Positions 1-9,938 of a DNA stretch of 36,803 bases are shown here, piece by piece. Within the stretch, counting starts at the first letter, position 1, and the number at the start of each line of letters is the position of its first letter. The stretch is from NCBI GenBank assembly GCA_011388305.1, contig DSAF01000137.1, positions 1 to 36,803 on the forward strand. Direction: 5' to 3'. This stretch comes from Candidatus Zixiibacteriota bacterium (GTDB taxonomy: Bacteria; UBP14; UBA6098). The position numbers and the translations under genes were made by a program. The notes beneath the pieces were generated by a model. It had not been told where the DNA came from, ran no database searches, and saw nothing but the letters and a program-made list of their open reading frames with translations.

Positions 1-414
1 GTGTTCGAGCAAAATTCCCTTGACCTTCCGGGCCGTCCCGACGGGGACTGTGCTTTTATCTACGACGATTGCGCCTTCAACGAGAAGCGGCGCCATCTCG
101 CGCGCGGAGGCCTCGACGAAATCGAGGTTCACTGTGCCGTCATCGGGGTTCATCGGTGTGCCGACGGCAATATAGACGATTTCTGCGCCGTGGAGTGCGG
201 CTTTGCGGTCGGTAGTGAACACGAAGCGGCCTGCCTCCGAGTTCTTGCGTAGAAGCTCGCCGAGTCCCGGTTCATAGAAAGGCACCTCGCCCTTTTTGAG
301 AAACTCGATGCGTTCCTCGTCGATATCAAGGCAATAAACATCGTGCCCAAATTCCGAGACGCATACGGCCGTAACAAGGCCAACATATCCCGCGCCGATA
401 ACACAAATCTTCAT
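1..414 (-). CDS. UDP-glucose/GDP-mannose 6-dehydrogenase family protein, N-terminal part (runs off left edge)
   Basis: Not in the ORF track. Reading the minus strand from ATG at 414 gives MKICVIGAGYVGLVTAVCVSEFGHDVYCLDIDEERIEFLKKGEVPFYEPGLGELLRKN...VGTARKVKGILLEH, with an N-terminal Rossmann GxGxxG and the VPVGT-like motif. Frame stays open to base 1. AGGAG Shine-Dalgarno just upstream. Confidence 0.92.
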   Translation of the reverse strand, partial: MKICVIGAGYVGLVTAVCVSEFGHDVYCLDIDEERIEFLKKGEVPFYEPGLGELLRKNSEAGRFVFTTDRKAALHGAEIVYIAVGTPMNPDDGTVNLDFVEASAREMAPLLVEGAIVVDKSTVPVGTARKVKGILLEH

Positions 415-574
415 TTCCGACTCCTACAAAGGCGTGAAACTATTATTAACAAATGTGAACTGGCTCGAGTGCCAATGCACCAGAATCTCGCGTAAGAAAA
501 TATACCTTGCTCTGACGATTTGCAAGCGCTTTCTCGACTGGGCTTGCTAAAATATGTCGCGCGGGAAGTAGATC

Positions 575-616
575 GCGCTGGCGCGCAGGTTGCAGACGCA
601 ACCTCCGTGCCAGCGC
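575..616. other. Long near-perfect stem-loop in the ftsZ-ugd intergenic region
   Basis: GCGCTGGC(575-582)...GCCAGCGC(609-616) outer arms and AGGTTGC(587-593)/GCAACCT(598-604) inner arms with an AGAC loop. Only one internal mismatch, about 18 bp in total. Confidence 0.7.
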
Positions 617-646
617 CGTAGTTCGAGCTTAAGGCCAATAAAATAT

Positions 647-674
647 GCGGCCTCCCCTGGGGGAGGGAGGCCGC
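647..674 (-). terminator. Hairpin downstream of ftsZ, probable terminator of the dcw cluster
   Basis: Perfect 10-bp stem gcggcctccc/gggaggccgc with 8-nt loop, followed on the minus strand by the AT-rich ATATTTTATT. Confidence 0.6.
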
Positions 675-758
675 GGGGGTCGCGTAGGTGAGTAGAAAAG
701 GAGGGTTCTATAGAGGGACGGCGGGCGCCGCCCCCCTCGATAACGGGCTTGCGCCCGA

Positions 759-2024
759 TTATCTCTTCTTTCTCATGAACGCTGGAATCTCATAATCGTC
801 CGGAGCGAAAGAACTTATCTTAGGTCGCTCCTCGATGACCACATCGGGTTCATTCACGATTTCCGCTTCATGTGTTTGATCTTCTGTCTCAATCGCGTCC
901 TTCAAGTCGATGTCGTCGAATTTCGGCGGCATATATGTCGGCGCGACTTTCGGCGTCGATTGCGCCTTTTCGACTGCGGGAACATTCGTCGTGAAGATGT
1001 CGCTCGAAGGCTTGTGCGCTCGGCTTCCATCGAACGCACGCGCCCTGCGGTTAGTGCGGTTGAATCCCGCCGCGATGACCGTCACGCGCATTTCGTCCTT
1101 GAGTTCCTCATCGACCACCGTGCCGAAAATGATATTCGCTTCGCTACCGGCGGCCTCGGAGATGAGAGTTGCCGCGTCGTTAATCTCCTGAAGCGACATA
1201 TCCGGGCTTCCGGTGATATTGATGAGCACGCCCTTCGCGCCCTCGATAGACATATCCTCCAGAAGACTGCTGGAAATCGCTCCCTTTGCGGCCTCGATAG
1301 AGCGGTTTTCGCCCGATGAGATTCCCGTTCCCATGAGAGCATCGCCGCCCATGCCGCAGAGCACGGAACGGACATCGGCGAAATCGAGGTTCACCATGCC
1401 CTTGATTGTAATAAGGTCGCTGATTCCGCGCGTTGCATGATGGAGAACCTCGTCAGCCAAAGCGAATGCTTGGACGAGCGGAGTGTTCTTCTCAACAATG
1501 CTCAGAAGGCGTTGGTTGGGGATTACGATTAGCGTATCGACGCAATCCTTGAGGGCCTCGATTCCGGAGTCGGCGTTCTGAACGCGTTTTTTCCCCTCGA
1601 AATCAAACGGCTTCGTCAGAACGGCTACGGTCAGCGCGCCCAACTCTTTCGAACAAATATCGGCGACGACGCTCGCGGCGCCTGTGCCGGTCCCGCCGCC
1701 CATGCCCGCCGTGATGAATACCATATCGGCATCCGCAAGCGAGCTGAGTATCTGGTCGCGGTCTTCCTCGGCGGCTTTCCTGCCAACTTCAGGGTTTCCG
1801 CCGGCACCGAGGCCTTTAGTGATCCTCTTGCCGATTGTGATTTTCTGCGCGGCGTTACTGTGCGTTAGCGCCTGCTGATCTGTGTTTACATAGATAAACT
1901 CCACCCCTCTCAAGCCGGCGGAGATCATCCTCTCCACAGCGTTGCCGCCGGCTCCGCCGATTCCCACGACCTTGATCTTGGCCGGGCCGGCGATTTCTTC
2001 GCTTTTCTCGATTTCGAATAACAC
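759..2024 (-). CDS. ftsZ: Cell division GTPase FtsZ
   Basis: [25 protein letters not shown] tubulin signature, NVDFADV-like segment ([11 protein letters not shown]). GTG start with AGGAGG Shine-Dalgarno. Confidence 0.98.
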   Translation of the reverse strand: MLFEIEKSEEIAGPAKIKVVGIGGAGGNAVERMISAGLRGVEFIYVNTDQQALTHSNAAQKITIGKRITKGLGAGGNPEVGRKAAEEDRDQILSSLADADMVFITAGMGGGTGTGAASVVADICSKELGALTVAVLTKPFDFEGKKRVQNADSGIEALKDCVDTLIVIPNQRLLSIVEKNTPLVQAFALADEVLHHATRGISDLITIKGMVNLDFADVRSVLCGMGGDALMGTGISSGENRSIEAAKGAISSSLLEDMSIEGAKGVLINITGSPDMSLQEINDAATLISEAAGSEANIIFGTVVDEELKDEMRVTVIAAGFNRTNRRARAFDGSRAHKPSSDIFTTNVPAVEKAQSTPKVAPTYMPPKFDDIDLKDAIETEDQTHEAEIVNEPDVVIEERPKISSFAPDDYEIPAFMRKKR

Positions 2025-2072
2025 CTTGCACCTCCTAATGGTGATGGTTTATAAAATTTGACAAATTTTCAA

Positions 2073-3287
2073 TTATATCTTGCGCAAGAACCATTTGCGT
2101 ATCTTTGACCACATCCCGCGCTTCTCTTCTGACATTTCTATTCTATGGTGTTTGTCGCTCGCGGATAGAACAGCACCCACAACGCCCGAAAACTGAGGCG
2201 TTCTCGCCAAATCGGGCACATCCCCCGCGATGTTCGGCGCGCCGGTTCTCACGGGCATCTCGAACACGCGCTCGGAAAGTTGAACGATGTCGCGCATTAG
2301 AGAAGTCCCACCGGTCATAACGATTCCGGCGGAAAGTTTGCTTGCCAGCCCCGCCTCGAATATCGCGTCTTTACATAGCGTCAAAATCTCCTCCAGCCTC
2401 GGCTCAATGATATGCGCGAGGAATTTCCGCTCGACGGAGCGCGCCTGCCTCCCCCCGATTCCGGGGATGCTCACGAACTCTTCGCCTTGCACGTTTTTCT
2501 CGATTGCAGAGCCGAAATCGACTTTCAACTGCTCGGCCGACTCGAACGGCAGTTGGAGGCCTACGGTCATGTCCTTAGTGACGGACTCGCCCGCGTATCC
2601 GAAGCTGTATGCCCATATAAGCGTTCCGCGCGTGAACACGCCGATTTCCGTAGTGCCGCATCCGATGTCGATGAGTGCGACGCCAATCTCGGCCTCATCG
2701 GGGGTGAGCGTCGCCATGCCAGAGCCGTGGATAAGCGCGGCCTGTCCATCGGGGATGATTCCCGCGCGCTCGGCGGTGCGGTCGAGGTTCATAAGGACAC
2801 TCTTGGGCACCATCAAAAGGCCGACATCTGCTTCCATGCGCACTCCGCTCATGCCCACAGGGTCGGTGATTCCGCCCTGCTTATCGACGATGAACTCGCG
2901 GACGACCGAATCCACGATAACGGCCTCCGGCGGAACGACAATCGCGCGCGAAGCCCGCAGAACCTCCGACACATCCGTCGCGGTGATGACATCCTGATCT
3001 CTCGGGATGGCCGTCACGCCGCGGCTCGCGAATGTCCTCAGCCTATCGCCGCCCACGGCGATGAAGACCTCTTTCACCTCGATTCCGGCCATTTTCTCTG
3101 CATCGGCCAGCGCGGCTGAAACGGCCTTCTGAGCTTTCTCGGTATTAACAATGTTTCCGCGAATCACGCCCTCGGAGCGCGCCTCGCCGATGCCGAGTAG
3201 TTCCATATTGTTGCCGAGCCGCTCCTCGGCGATAGCAACTTTGGTGCTGTGGCTACCTATGTCCAGTCCAACGTAAATTTCCTGCAT
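2073..3287 (-). CDS. ftsA: Cell division protein FtsA
   Basis: MQEIYVGLDIGSHSTKVAIAEE actin-like phosphate-1 motif, DIGCGTTEIGVF. ATG at 3287 preferred over the TTG at 3299 in the ORF track because GAGGCGA lies upstream of the ATG. Confidence 0.95.
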   Translation of the reverse strand: MQEIYVGLDIGSHSTKVAIAEERLGNNMELLGIGEARSEGVIRGNIVNTEKAQKAVSAALADAEKMAGIEVKEVFIAVGGDRLRTFASRGVTAIPRDQDVITATDVSEVLRASRAIVVPPEAVIVDSVVREFIVDKQGGITDPVGMSGVRMEADVGLLMVPKSVLMNLDRTAERAGIIPDGQAALIHGSGMATLTPDEAEIGVALIDIGCGTTEIGVFTRGTLIWAYSFGYAGESVTKDMTVGLQLPFESAEQLKVDFGSAIEKNVQGEEFVSIPGIGGRQARSVERKFLAHIIEPRLEEILTLCKDAIFEAGLASKLSAGIVMTGGTSLMRDIVQLSERVFEMPVRTGAPNIAGDVPDLARTPQFSGVVGAVLSASDKHHRIEMSEEKRGMWSKIRKWFLRKI

Positions 3288-3295
3288 AATTCGCC

Positions 3296-4039
3296 TCAAC
3301 TTGTATTTTTAGCCCTCTGCGATAGCTTAATTATCGCTTGGTCGGTGTATCTTAAATCGATTGTAGAGTAGTCTGCCCGCTCTGCGCCCATTTCATCGAG
3401 AATCGCCGTAAGGCGCAGAATGCGCAACTCCGCGGGTTCACTGCCAAACTTGACTGCGAGACCGTCGCCTGATAGTATCATAGTTATCTCGCGGTTCTCC
3501 GCGACATGAATTTCGCTTATTCGGTCGATAAATTGCGGCGACGTGCATTTTATGCTATTATAGAAATCGAGTCCGGCGACTATCTGTGCATCGTCGATCA
3601 TTTTATATGCCGACACTGCAAAATCGTTGTTTTCGCAAGTGAGAACCGTAAGATTGGGTATTTGGAAAGGCCCCTCGAACGGAATAGCGAGGCCGAAATC
3701 GGTGATTCCCCATATCCTGTCGGCGACGAGGAGCATGGCCGGATGCTCTTCGCGAACAATCACATCGACTCTGCCGTTAAACCTTCTGCGAACCTCCGCC
3801 CACGCGATTCTCGGGTCGTCCTCGAGTGCTCTCTCGGCATGGCGTTTCGGAATTAGCAGTATGTGCTCGCCCTCGAAGAAGCCCAGTTTTGAGCGAATTT
3901 CCGCGCTCGCGGCTCTGTCGTTGCCGGTGATGGTAATCTCGCTCACATAGAAATTCTCGTGAAGCGCGACAAATCCCAACCCTCCGAGCACAATCGTCGG
4001 AAGGCCAAGCCTCAACGCATATTTCAAGAATTTCCTCAT
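3296..4039 (-). CDS. ftsQ: FtsQ/DivIB-type division protein with POTRA-like domain
   Basis: Single N-terminal TM, FYVSEITITGNDRAASAEIRSKLGFFEGEHIL (POTRA), position between murB and ftsA. Confidence 0.9.
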   Translation of the reverse strand: MRKFLKYALRLGLPTIVLGGLGFVALHENFYVSEITITGNDRAASAEIRSKLGFFEGEHILLIPKRHAERALEDDPRIAWAEVRRRFNGRVDVIVREEHPAMLLVADRIWGITDFGLAIPFEGPFQIPNLTVLTCENNDFAVSAYKMIDDAQIVAGLDFYNSIKCTSPQFIDRISEIHVAENREITMILSGDGLAVKFGSEPAELRILRLTAILDEMGAERADYSTIDLRYTDQAIIKLSQRAKNTS

Positions 4040-4947
4040 TAGTTTCCGAAACCTAACTTGATTATTTCGAGTTCGAGTTCTATGTTGAATTCGCGGCGAA
4101 TTCTATCGCGAACGATTTCAATGAGTTTCAAAACATCACGCGCCGCTGTGCCCTCACGAACGACGATGAAATTCGCGTGAAGCTTGCTGACCTCCGCGCC
4201 TCCAACGGCCATGCCTTTCAGTCCAGCGACATCGATAAGCCTTCCGGCGTGGTCGCCTTCGGGGTTCTTGAACGCGCAACCCGCCGAACGTTTGTCCAAT
4301 GGTTGCGTCTTTGCCCGCTGTGCGCGAATATCGGCGATTTTGCCGGAGAGTTCGTCGGGGGTGGATTCGTCCGAGAGCTTGAACATCGCCGAGTGGATAA
4401 TCGCCCTGCCCCTCATTGCAAAAGTCCGATAGGAGAACATCTTCGTTGGGTCGAACGAAATTTCGTCGCCCGTCATGTCGAACGCGATAACAGACTCGAT
4501 CAACTCTCCGGTTGAAACTCCCCATGCGCCGGCGTTCATCGCAATCGCGCCGCCCACGCTTCCCGGGATGCCCGCAAGGCCGATTGCAGAGCCATAGCCG
4601 GATTTCGCAGTCGTATCGACGAAGCTATCGAGACCGGCCATCGCGCCCGCGCGGAAGGAATTGCCCTCGATGTGCGCGATTTCGGCGTTCGTCGCCTTGA
4701 TGAGCGCGCCCTCGAAACCCTCGTCGGCGGCGAGGATGTTCGTTCCTCTGCCTATTGGGAAGACGAGCACATCTTTATCGACGAGAACGGCGAGCGCTCG
4801 CGATGTTTTCTCGGCGGTATCGGGCAGAGCGAGAAGTCTCGCGGGACCGCCTATCCCAAAGCTGGTGAGTTTCGCCAGCGGAACGTCCCGCTCGAAAGCG
4901 ATTTTCGCCTCGCTTAATGCTTTCTCTATGTCGTTGAACTTCCTCAA
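4039..4947 (-). CDS. murB: UDP-N-acetylenolpyruvoylglucosamine reductase
   Basis: LTSFGIGGPARLLALP, IPGSVGGAIAMNAGAWG, LIDVAGLKGMAVGGAEVSKLHANFIV. Confidence 0.97.
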   Translation of the reverse strand: MRKFNDIEKALSEAKIAFERDVPLAKLTSFGIGGPARLLALPDTAEKTSRALAVLVDKDVLVFPIGRGTNILAADEGFEGALIKATNAEIAHIEGNSFRAGAMAGLDSFVDTTAKSGYGSAIGLAGIPGSVGGAIAMNAGAWGVSTGELIESVIAFDMTGDEISFDPTKMFSYRTFAMRGRAIIHSAMFKLSDESTPDELSGKIADIRAQRAKTQPLDKRSAGCAFKNPEGDHAGRLIDVAGLKGMAVGGAEVSKLHANFIVVREGTAARDVLKLIEIVRDRIRREFNIELELEIIKLGFGN

Positions 4948-4948
4948 C

Positions 4949-6331
4949 TTATGCCTTGTCCTTTAACAATTCAAAAAACGCCTTTGTGGACTTCCAAATG
5001 TCCCCCGCGCCGAACGAGATGACCAAATCCCCCGGCTGGGCAATGCGGAGTAGCCGTTCGGGGATTTCGGCTTTATCCGGCACATAATAAACCTCGCGAT
5101 GGCCGTAATCCTTCGCGGCGCGATACACCAGCTCGGCCGTCACGCCGGGGATGGGATCTTCCCGCGAAGGGTATATTCCCGTGACGATGAGCACGTCCGA
5201 GTGAAGAAACGCCTGCCCAAAATCTGCGGCAAAGTCTCTTGTGCGCGAGAAGAGATGCGGCTGAAAAACCGCCACGACGCGCCGGTCATACCCGAGCTTT
5301 GCGCCCTGAAGCGTCGTCCGAATTTCCGTCGGGTGGTGGCCGAAGTCATCGATTACTATGATGTCGTTTGCTTCCCCGATTATCTCGAAGCGCCGATGAA
5401 CTCCGCGAAAACCCTCGATTCCGCGCTTGATTTCGGCGAACTCCATGCCCAGCTCAAGCCCTACGGCAATCGCCGCCAGCGCGTTGCGGACATTATGAAG
5501 TCCGAGCATGTGCATTTCGATTTCGCCATAGCTGTGCCCGCGAGAGATGACCTCGAACTTGGATAGATTGCCGTCGAATCGGATACGCGTGGCTCGAAGG
5601 TCGCTCTGCGTCGAGAGGCCGTATGTGATGACTCTGCGGTTGATTTCCGGCAGAAGGCTTTGGAGCGACGCCTCGTCGAGGCAAAGGATGACCGCGCCGT
5701 AGAACGGCACCTTGTTCATGAATTCGACGAACGCGCCGCGCAGGTCATCCATGTCGGTGTAGCACTCCATGTGCTCGGCCTCGAGCGTCGTCACGACGGC
5801 GATTGTCGGCATGAGCTTGAGGAACGAGCGGTCGAACTCGTCGGCCTCGGCTACGAGGAACTCCGACATCCCAACGCGGACATTCGCGCCGAGGTTTGTC
5901 ACCTTGCCGCCGACAATTATCGTCGGGTCGAGGTTGCCTGCGGAGAGCACGTCGCCGGTGATGCTCGTCGTAGTGGATTTGCCGTGCGTCCCGGCGATAG
6001 CGATTCCGAACTTCATGCGCATAAGTTCGGCGAGCATTTCCGCGCGGGGGATGACGGGAATAGCTCTGTCCAGTGCCGCCGCCACCTCGACATTGTCGGG
6101 CTTGACGGCGCTCGAATAAACGACCACATCGGCGGTGCCGACATTGCCAGCCGAATGTCCGATAAATACCGTCGCGCCGCGCTCTACGAGATTTTCCGTG
6201 ACATCGCTTTCAGCAATATCCGAGCCGGTGACGGCGTAGCCGAGATTGAGCAGAACCTCGGCGATGCCCGACATTCCCGAGCCGCCTATGCCTACGAAAT
6301 GTAGTCTTTTTATTTTGTGAAACAGAGTCAT
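4949..6331 (-). CDS. murC: UDP-N-acetylmuramate--L-alanine ligase
   Basis: HFVGIGGSGMSGIAEVLLNLGY, GTHGKSTTTS, FGHHPTEI, FQPHLFSRT. Confidence 0.98.
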   Translation of the reverse strand: MTLFHKIKRLHFVGIGGSGMSGIAEVLLNLGYAVTGSDIAESDVTENLVERGATVFIGHSAGNVGTADVVVYSSAVKPDNVEVAAALDRAIPVIPRAEMLAELMRMKFGIAIAGTHGKSTTTSITGDVLSAGNLDPTIIVGGKVTNLGANVRVGMSEFLVAEADEFDRSFLKLMPTIAVVTTLEAEHMECYTDMDDLRGAFVEFMNKVPFYGAVILCLDEASLQSLLPEINRRVITYGLSTQSDLRATRIRFDGNLSKFEVISRGHSYGEIEMHMLGLHNVRNALAAIAVGLELGMEFAEIKRGIEGFRGVHRRFEIIGEANDIIVIDDFGHHPTEIRTTLQGAKLGYDRRVVAVFQPHLFSRTRDFAADFGQAFLHSDVLIVTGIYPSREDPIPGVTAELVYRAAKDYGHREVYYVPDKAEIPERLLRIAQPGDLVISFGAGDIWKSTKAFFELLKDKA

Positions 6332-7429
6332 TTACTTATTGCTTCCTGCAAATTTTTCAACTATGTCAACGATGTTCCTTGTCGCCTCTGGCCTTCCGAG
6401 GCTTCTCATGTTCTCGGACATCTTAGCGTTTTTCTCGTCATCGATTATCTTGCTCAATTCTTCTGAAAGTCTTTTGCCATCGAGCTTTGCGTCTTCTATG
6501 ACGAATCCCGCGCCGGCCTCGGCGAAGCTTTCGGCGTTCTTGCGCTGATGATCTCCCGCCGCAAACGGATACGGCACTAGCACAGCCGGAACGCCGTAGC
6601 ACGCGATTTCGCTCAATGTCAGCGCGCCGCAACGGCAAACTACCGCGTCGCTAGCGATATATGCTTCGCACATTGGCGAGATAAACGGCACGATTGCGAC
6701 ATTCTCGGGCACGGAGTCGATTTCCGCGAGGACGCCAAAATGCTTACCTCTGCCGGTTTGCCAGAGAATCGACCAGCCCTCGGGGATTGCCTTCTCGGCG
6801 AGTAGCTCGAGCATGGCGGAGTTAATTCTCTGCGAGCCTTGCGAGCCGCCCGTGACGAGCAGTGTCTTCTTCGATGGGTCGAGCTTGAAGCCTTGCAGAA
6901 TCTCCTCGCGCGACCTCTCCGTGCAAACTATGTCCACGGGATTGCCGGTCTCGACAATCCGCGATTTTCGCCAAAGGAAATTCTCCGCGCCGGAAAGCCC
7001 CGTGCATACTACTTTTGCGAAGACGCTTCCGACTCTGCTCGTTAGCCCCGGATAGCTGTTCTGCTCGCAGAGAACAAGCGGCCTTCCCGAGAGCCACGAC
7101 CCTAATATTGCCGGGCCTGCGACATATCCACCTGTTGCGACGACGATGTCGATTTTCTCGCGCCTAATCAGCCTGACGACTTTCATTATCGATTTGAAAA
7201 GAACGAACGGGAAAGCTATCCAACTCGGCGAGGGCTTTCTCGAGAGCGGCACAACCGGCAACAGCTCGAGCCTAAATCCCTCGCGCGGCACGAGTTCGGT
7301 CTCGATGCCGCGGGATGTTCCCACAAAAACTATGTCAATGTCCGGGTGGCAAGCCCTCAACTCCCGAGCTATATTCAAAGCCGGGATGAGGTGTCCTCCG
7401 GTGCCACCGCCTGCGACCAATATCCGCAT
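6332..7429 (-). CDS. murG: UDP-GlcNAc:undecaprenyl-PP-MurNAc-pentapeptide GlcNAc transferase
   Basis: MRILVAGGGTGGHLIPALNIARE, TGGSQGSQRIN, SDAVVCRCGALTLSEIACYGVPAVLVPYPFAAGDHQ. Confidence 0.98.
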   Translation of the reverse strand: MRILVAGGGTGGHLIPALNIARELRACHPDIDIVFVGTSRGIETELVPREGFRLELLPVVPLSRKPSPSWIAFPFVLFKSIMKVVRLIRREKIDIVVATGGYVAGPAILGSWLSGRPLVLCEQNSYPGLTSRVGSVFAKVVCTGLSGAENFLWRKSRIVETGNPVDIVCTERSREEILQGFKLDPSKKTLLVTGGSQGSQRINSAMLELLAEKAIPEGWSILWQTGRGKHFGVLAEIDSVPENVAIVPFISPMCEAYIASDAVVCRCGALTLSEIACYGVPAVLVPYPFAAGDHQRKNAESFAEAGAGFVIEDAKLDGKRLSEELSKIIDDEKNAKMSENMRSLGRPEATRNIVDIVEKFAGSNK

Positions 7430-8573
7430 TCATACTCCCAAGTCTTTGCTCGTTGGTGAGCAGGATTTCCGTTTCGAGCGACTTTGTCGCGTGGGTCGAA
7501 ATGTTCAACAAAATTCCGACGGAGGCCATTGCCACGACCAACGCCGAGCCGCCATAGCTGATAAACGGAAGCGGAATTCCCGTCGTCGGCAGGAGGTTAA
7601 GAACGACGCCGACATTGAGCGCCGCATATATAAAAATCATGGAAGTCAGCCCGATTGCGAGATTGCACCCGAACCTGTCCGGCGCGCGGAGGGCTATCTT
7701 TAGGCCGCGCCAGCTAATGAATAAGAACATCGCCATCACCGCGACAGTTCCCAAGAAGCCCAGCTCCTCGCCGATTACGGCAAAAATGAAGTCCGTGTGA
7801 AGTTCGGGAACATACATGAGCTTCTGCACGCCGTTGCCGATCCCAAGCCCGGCGAAACTTCCTGTGCCGAGCGCGATGAGCGACTGTTGTATTTGGAAGC
7901 CTGCGCCAAGGGGGTCGCCGCCGCTGATGAAGGTGATAACCCTCGCCCGGGCGTGACCTGAGTGCATCACGCCGAAAGCCAGCGCGCTCACCGCCGGAAC
8001 GCCCACATAGAGCATGTTCTTCATTGGCACGCCGACCACAAAGAACATTATCGCCGAAACGAGCGCGATTGCCACGGCCATGCCGTAGTTTGGCTGGAGG
8101 GCTATGGCCGCCACAAGGCCGCCAACTATGATTGTCGCGGGCAAGAAGCCCTTGGCGAAATTATCGAGGGTCTCGGCCTTACGGGCGAGATACTCGGCGA
8201 GGAAAATCACGATGGCGACTTTGGCGATTTCCGATGGTTGTAGCGTTAGACTGTATATTTTTATCCAGCGCGTCGCGCCTCCGGCATCGCCGGCAATCGA
8301 GGGAATGGCTGTTAGGAAAAGAAGAATTGCGGAAAAGGCCAAAAATACCAAGTAATACTTCTTGTAATTGCGATAGTCTATATTCAATGTTATAATCATG
8401 GCAATTGCTCCGAGAACTACGCGGAACATGACCTTCTGAAAATAGAACCACGCATTGCCGATGGCCGGGTCTTTAGCACAACGGATGCTCGTCGCAGAGA
8501 AGATCATCACGACACCCACGGATATGAGCAATATCGTTGTGATAAGCAGTTTTCTGTCGAAATTACTCTTCAT
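7335..8573 (-). CDS. ftsW: Lipid II polymerase FtsW (SEDS family)
   Basis: Multi-TM SEDS protein with GGATRWI, LQPNYGMA, GNGVQKLMYVPELHTDFIFAVIGEELGF, PTTGIPLPFISYGGSAL. C-terminal about 95 nt overlap murG out of frame. Confidence 0.95.
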   Translation of the reverse strand: MKSNFDRKLLITTILLISVGVVMIFSATSIRCAKDPAIGNAWFYFQKVMFRVVLGAIAMIITLNIDYRNYKKYYLVFLAFSAILLFLTAIPSIAGDAGGATRWIKIYSLTLQPSEIAKVAIVIFLAEYLARKAETLDNFAKGFLPATIIVGGLVAAIALQPNYGMAVAIALVSAIMFFVVGVPMKNMLYVGVPAVSALAFGVMHSGHARARVITFISGGDPLGAGFQIQQSLIALGTGSFAGLGIGNGVQKLMYVPELHTDFIFAVIGEELGFLGTVAVMAMFLFISWRGLKIALRAPDRFGCNLAIGLTSMIFIYAALNVGVVLNLLPTTGIPLPFISYGGSALVVAMASVGILLNISTHATKSLETEILLTNEQRLGSMNADIGRRRWHRRTPHPGFEYSSGVEGLPPGH

Positions 8574-9936
8574 TATTACTAATAATTTCCTTAGCTAAAT
8601 TGCGAAATTCATCGCCGCGATGCTCAAAATTTCTAAACATGTCGAAGCTCGCGCAACCGGGAGAAAGCATGATAACATCGCCCGACTTCGCGTTGGAAAT
8701 CGCGATTTCTACCGCTCTTTTCAAAGTCTCGGCGCGCTCGATTTTCGTCACATCGCGCCATGCGGTCCCGATTTTATCCGCCGTGTCGCCAATAAGGACG
8801 GCGCACTTCACGTTTTTCTTCACCAGGCCGGACACCTCGGAGAAATCCGCACCCTTGTCATATCCGCCGGCGATGAGGACGATATTATCCCCGAAGCTTT
8901 TCAGGGCGACCTCCAGTGATTCGATGTTCGTCGCCTTGCTGTCGTTGACGAACGCGATTCCGTTCGACTCGCCGACTTTCTCAAGTCGATGAGGGAGGCC
9001 GGCAAAGTCTTTCAATGCGCGGGCAATCGCTTGTGCCGGCACATCGAACGGCAGTGTGCATGCGACGGCGGCGCAGGCATTAGACACATTGTGCGGCCCG
9101 GGGATGCCCATCTCGCGCGTGGGCAGAATCGGGACTGTTCTGCCGTCCAAGGTCTTCATCGTGATAACGCCATCGCGGACAAAGCAACCCGTCACGCTCA
9201 AGTCGTGCGAGCCAAAAAGCGCCGCCCTGCCGTTCACGCGCGATGCGAGCATGGCGACTTTCGCATCGTCCATCGAGAGGACGCTCAAATCGGCGGCGGT
9301 TTGGTTCATAAAAATTCTCTCTTTGGCGCGAAAATATGCTTTCTCGTCGAGATGCCTGTCGAGGTGGTCAGCGCTCAAGTTCAAAATACAGGCGACTTTC
9401 GGGCGAAAATCGACTATCTTCTCGAGCTGGAAAGACGACAGCTCGACCACATGAATTGTCTCTTCGGTTGCCGACTCGACCACATCGCAGAACGGCGTCC
9501 CGATGTTTCCTACAACGTTGGCCTCGCGTCCGTCGGCCTCGAAAATGCACCCGAGGAGCGTCACCGTGGTCGATTTGCCGTTGCTTCCGGTAACGGCTAC
9601 GATTTGCCCTTTGGTGAGTCTGAACGCAAGTTCCACCTCGGCGATTATCGGCAGACGCGGCCTCTCGCGCATGGCCTGCCGGAGAATGTCCAAATCCTGC
9701 GGGACTCCCGGCGAGACGACAATCTCGTCGGCAGTGCGGAAGACCGCCTCGCTGTGCCCCCCCAACTCGACGGATGCGCCCATATCGCGGAGAATCGCGG
9801 CCTTGAATTCGAGTTCGTCACAGGCACGCGCATCGCTTGCGAGCACAATCGCACCCCGACGGATGAGGAGCTTCACCGACGCGAAACCGCTCTTACCCAA
9901 ACCCAGCACGCTCACCTTTTTTCCGCGATAGTCCAT
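8563..9936 (-). CDS. murD: UDP-N-acetylmuramoylalanine--D-glutamate ligase
   Basis: MDYRGKKVSVLGLGKSGFASVKLL, VTGSNGKSTTVTLLG, NLSADHLDRH, FVNDSKATN. ATG at 9936 chosen; the 30-aa upstream extension in the ORF track overlaps mraY. Confidence 0.97.
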   Translation of the reverse strand: MDYRGKKVSVLGLGKSGFASVKLLIRRGAIVLASDARACDELEFKAAILRDMGASVELGGHSEAVFRTADEIVVSPGVPQDLDILRQAMRERPRLPIIAEVELAFRLTKGQIVAVTGSNGKSTTVTLLGCIFEADGREANVVGNIGTPFCDVVESATEETIHVVELSSFQLEKIVDFRPKVACILNLSADHLDRHLDEKAYFRAKERIFMNQTAADLSVLSMDDAKVAMLASRVNGRAALFGSHDLSVTGCFVRDGVITMKTLDGRTVPILPTREMGIPGPHNVSNACAAVACTLPFDVPAQAIARALKDFAGLPHRLEKVGESNGIAFVNDSKATNIESLEVALKSFGDNIVLIAGGYDKGADFSEVSGLVKKNVKCAVLIGDTADKIGTAWRDVTKIERAETLKRAVEIAISNAKSGDVIMLSPGCASFDMFRNFEHRGDEFRNLAKEIISNNEE

Positions 9937-9938
9937 GT

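Noticed and set aside
2287-3119. 235- and 236-aa plus-strand ORFs opposite ftsA
   Set aside because: Antisense shadow ORFs in a codon-biased gene, no domain or Shine-Dalgarno.
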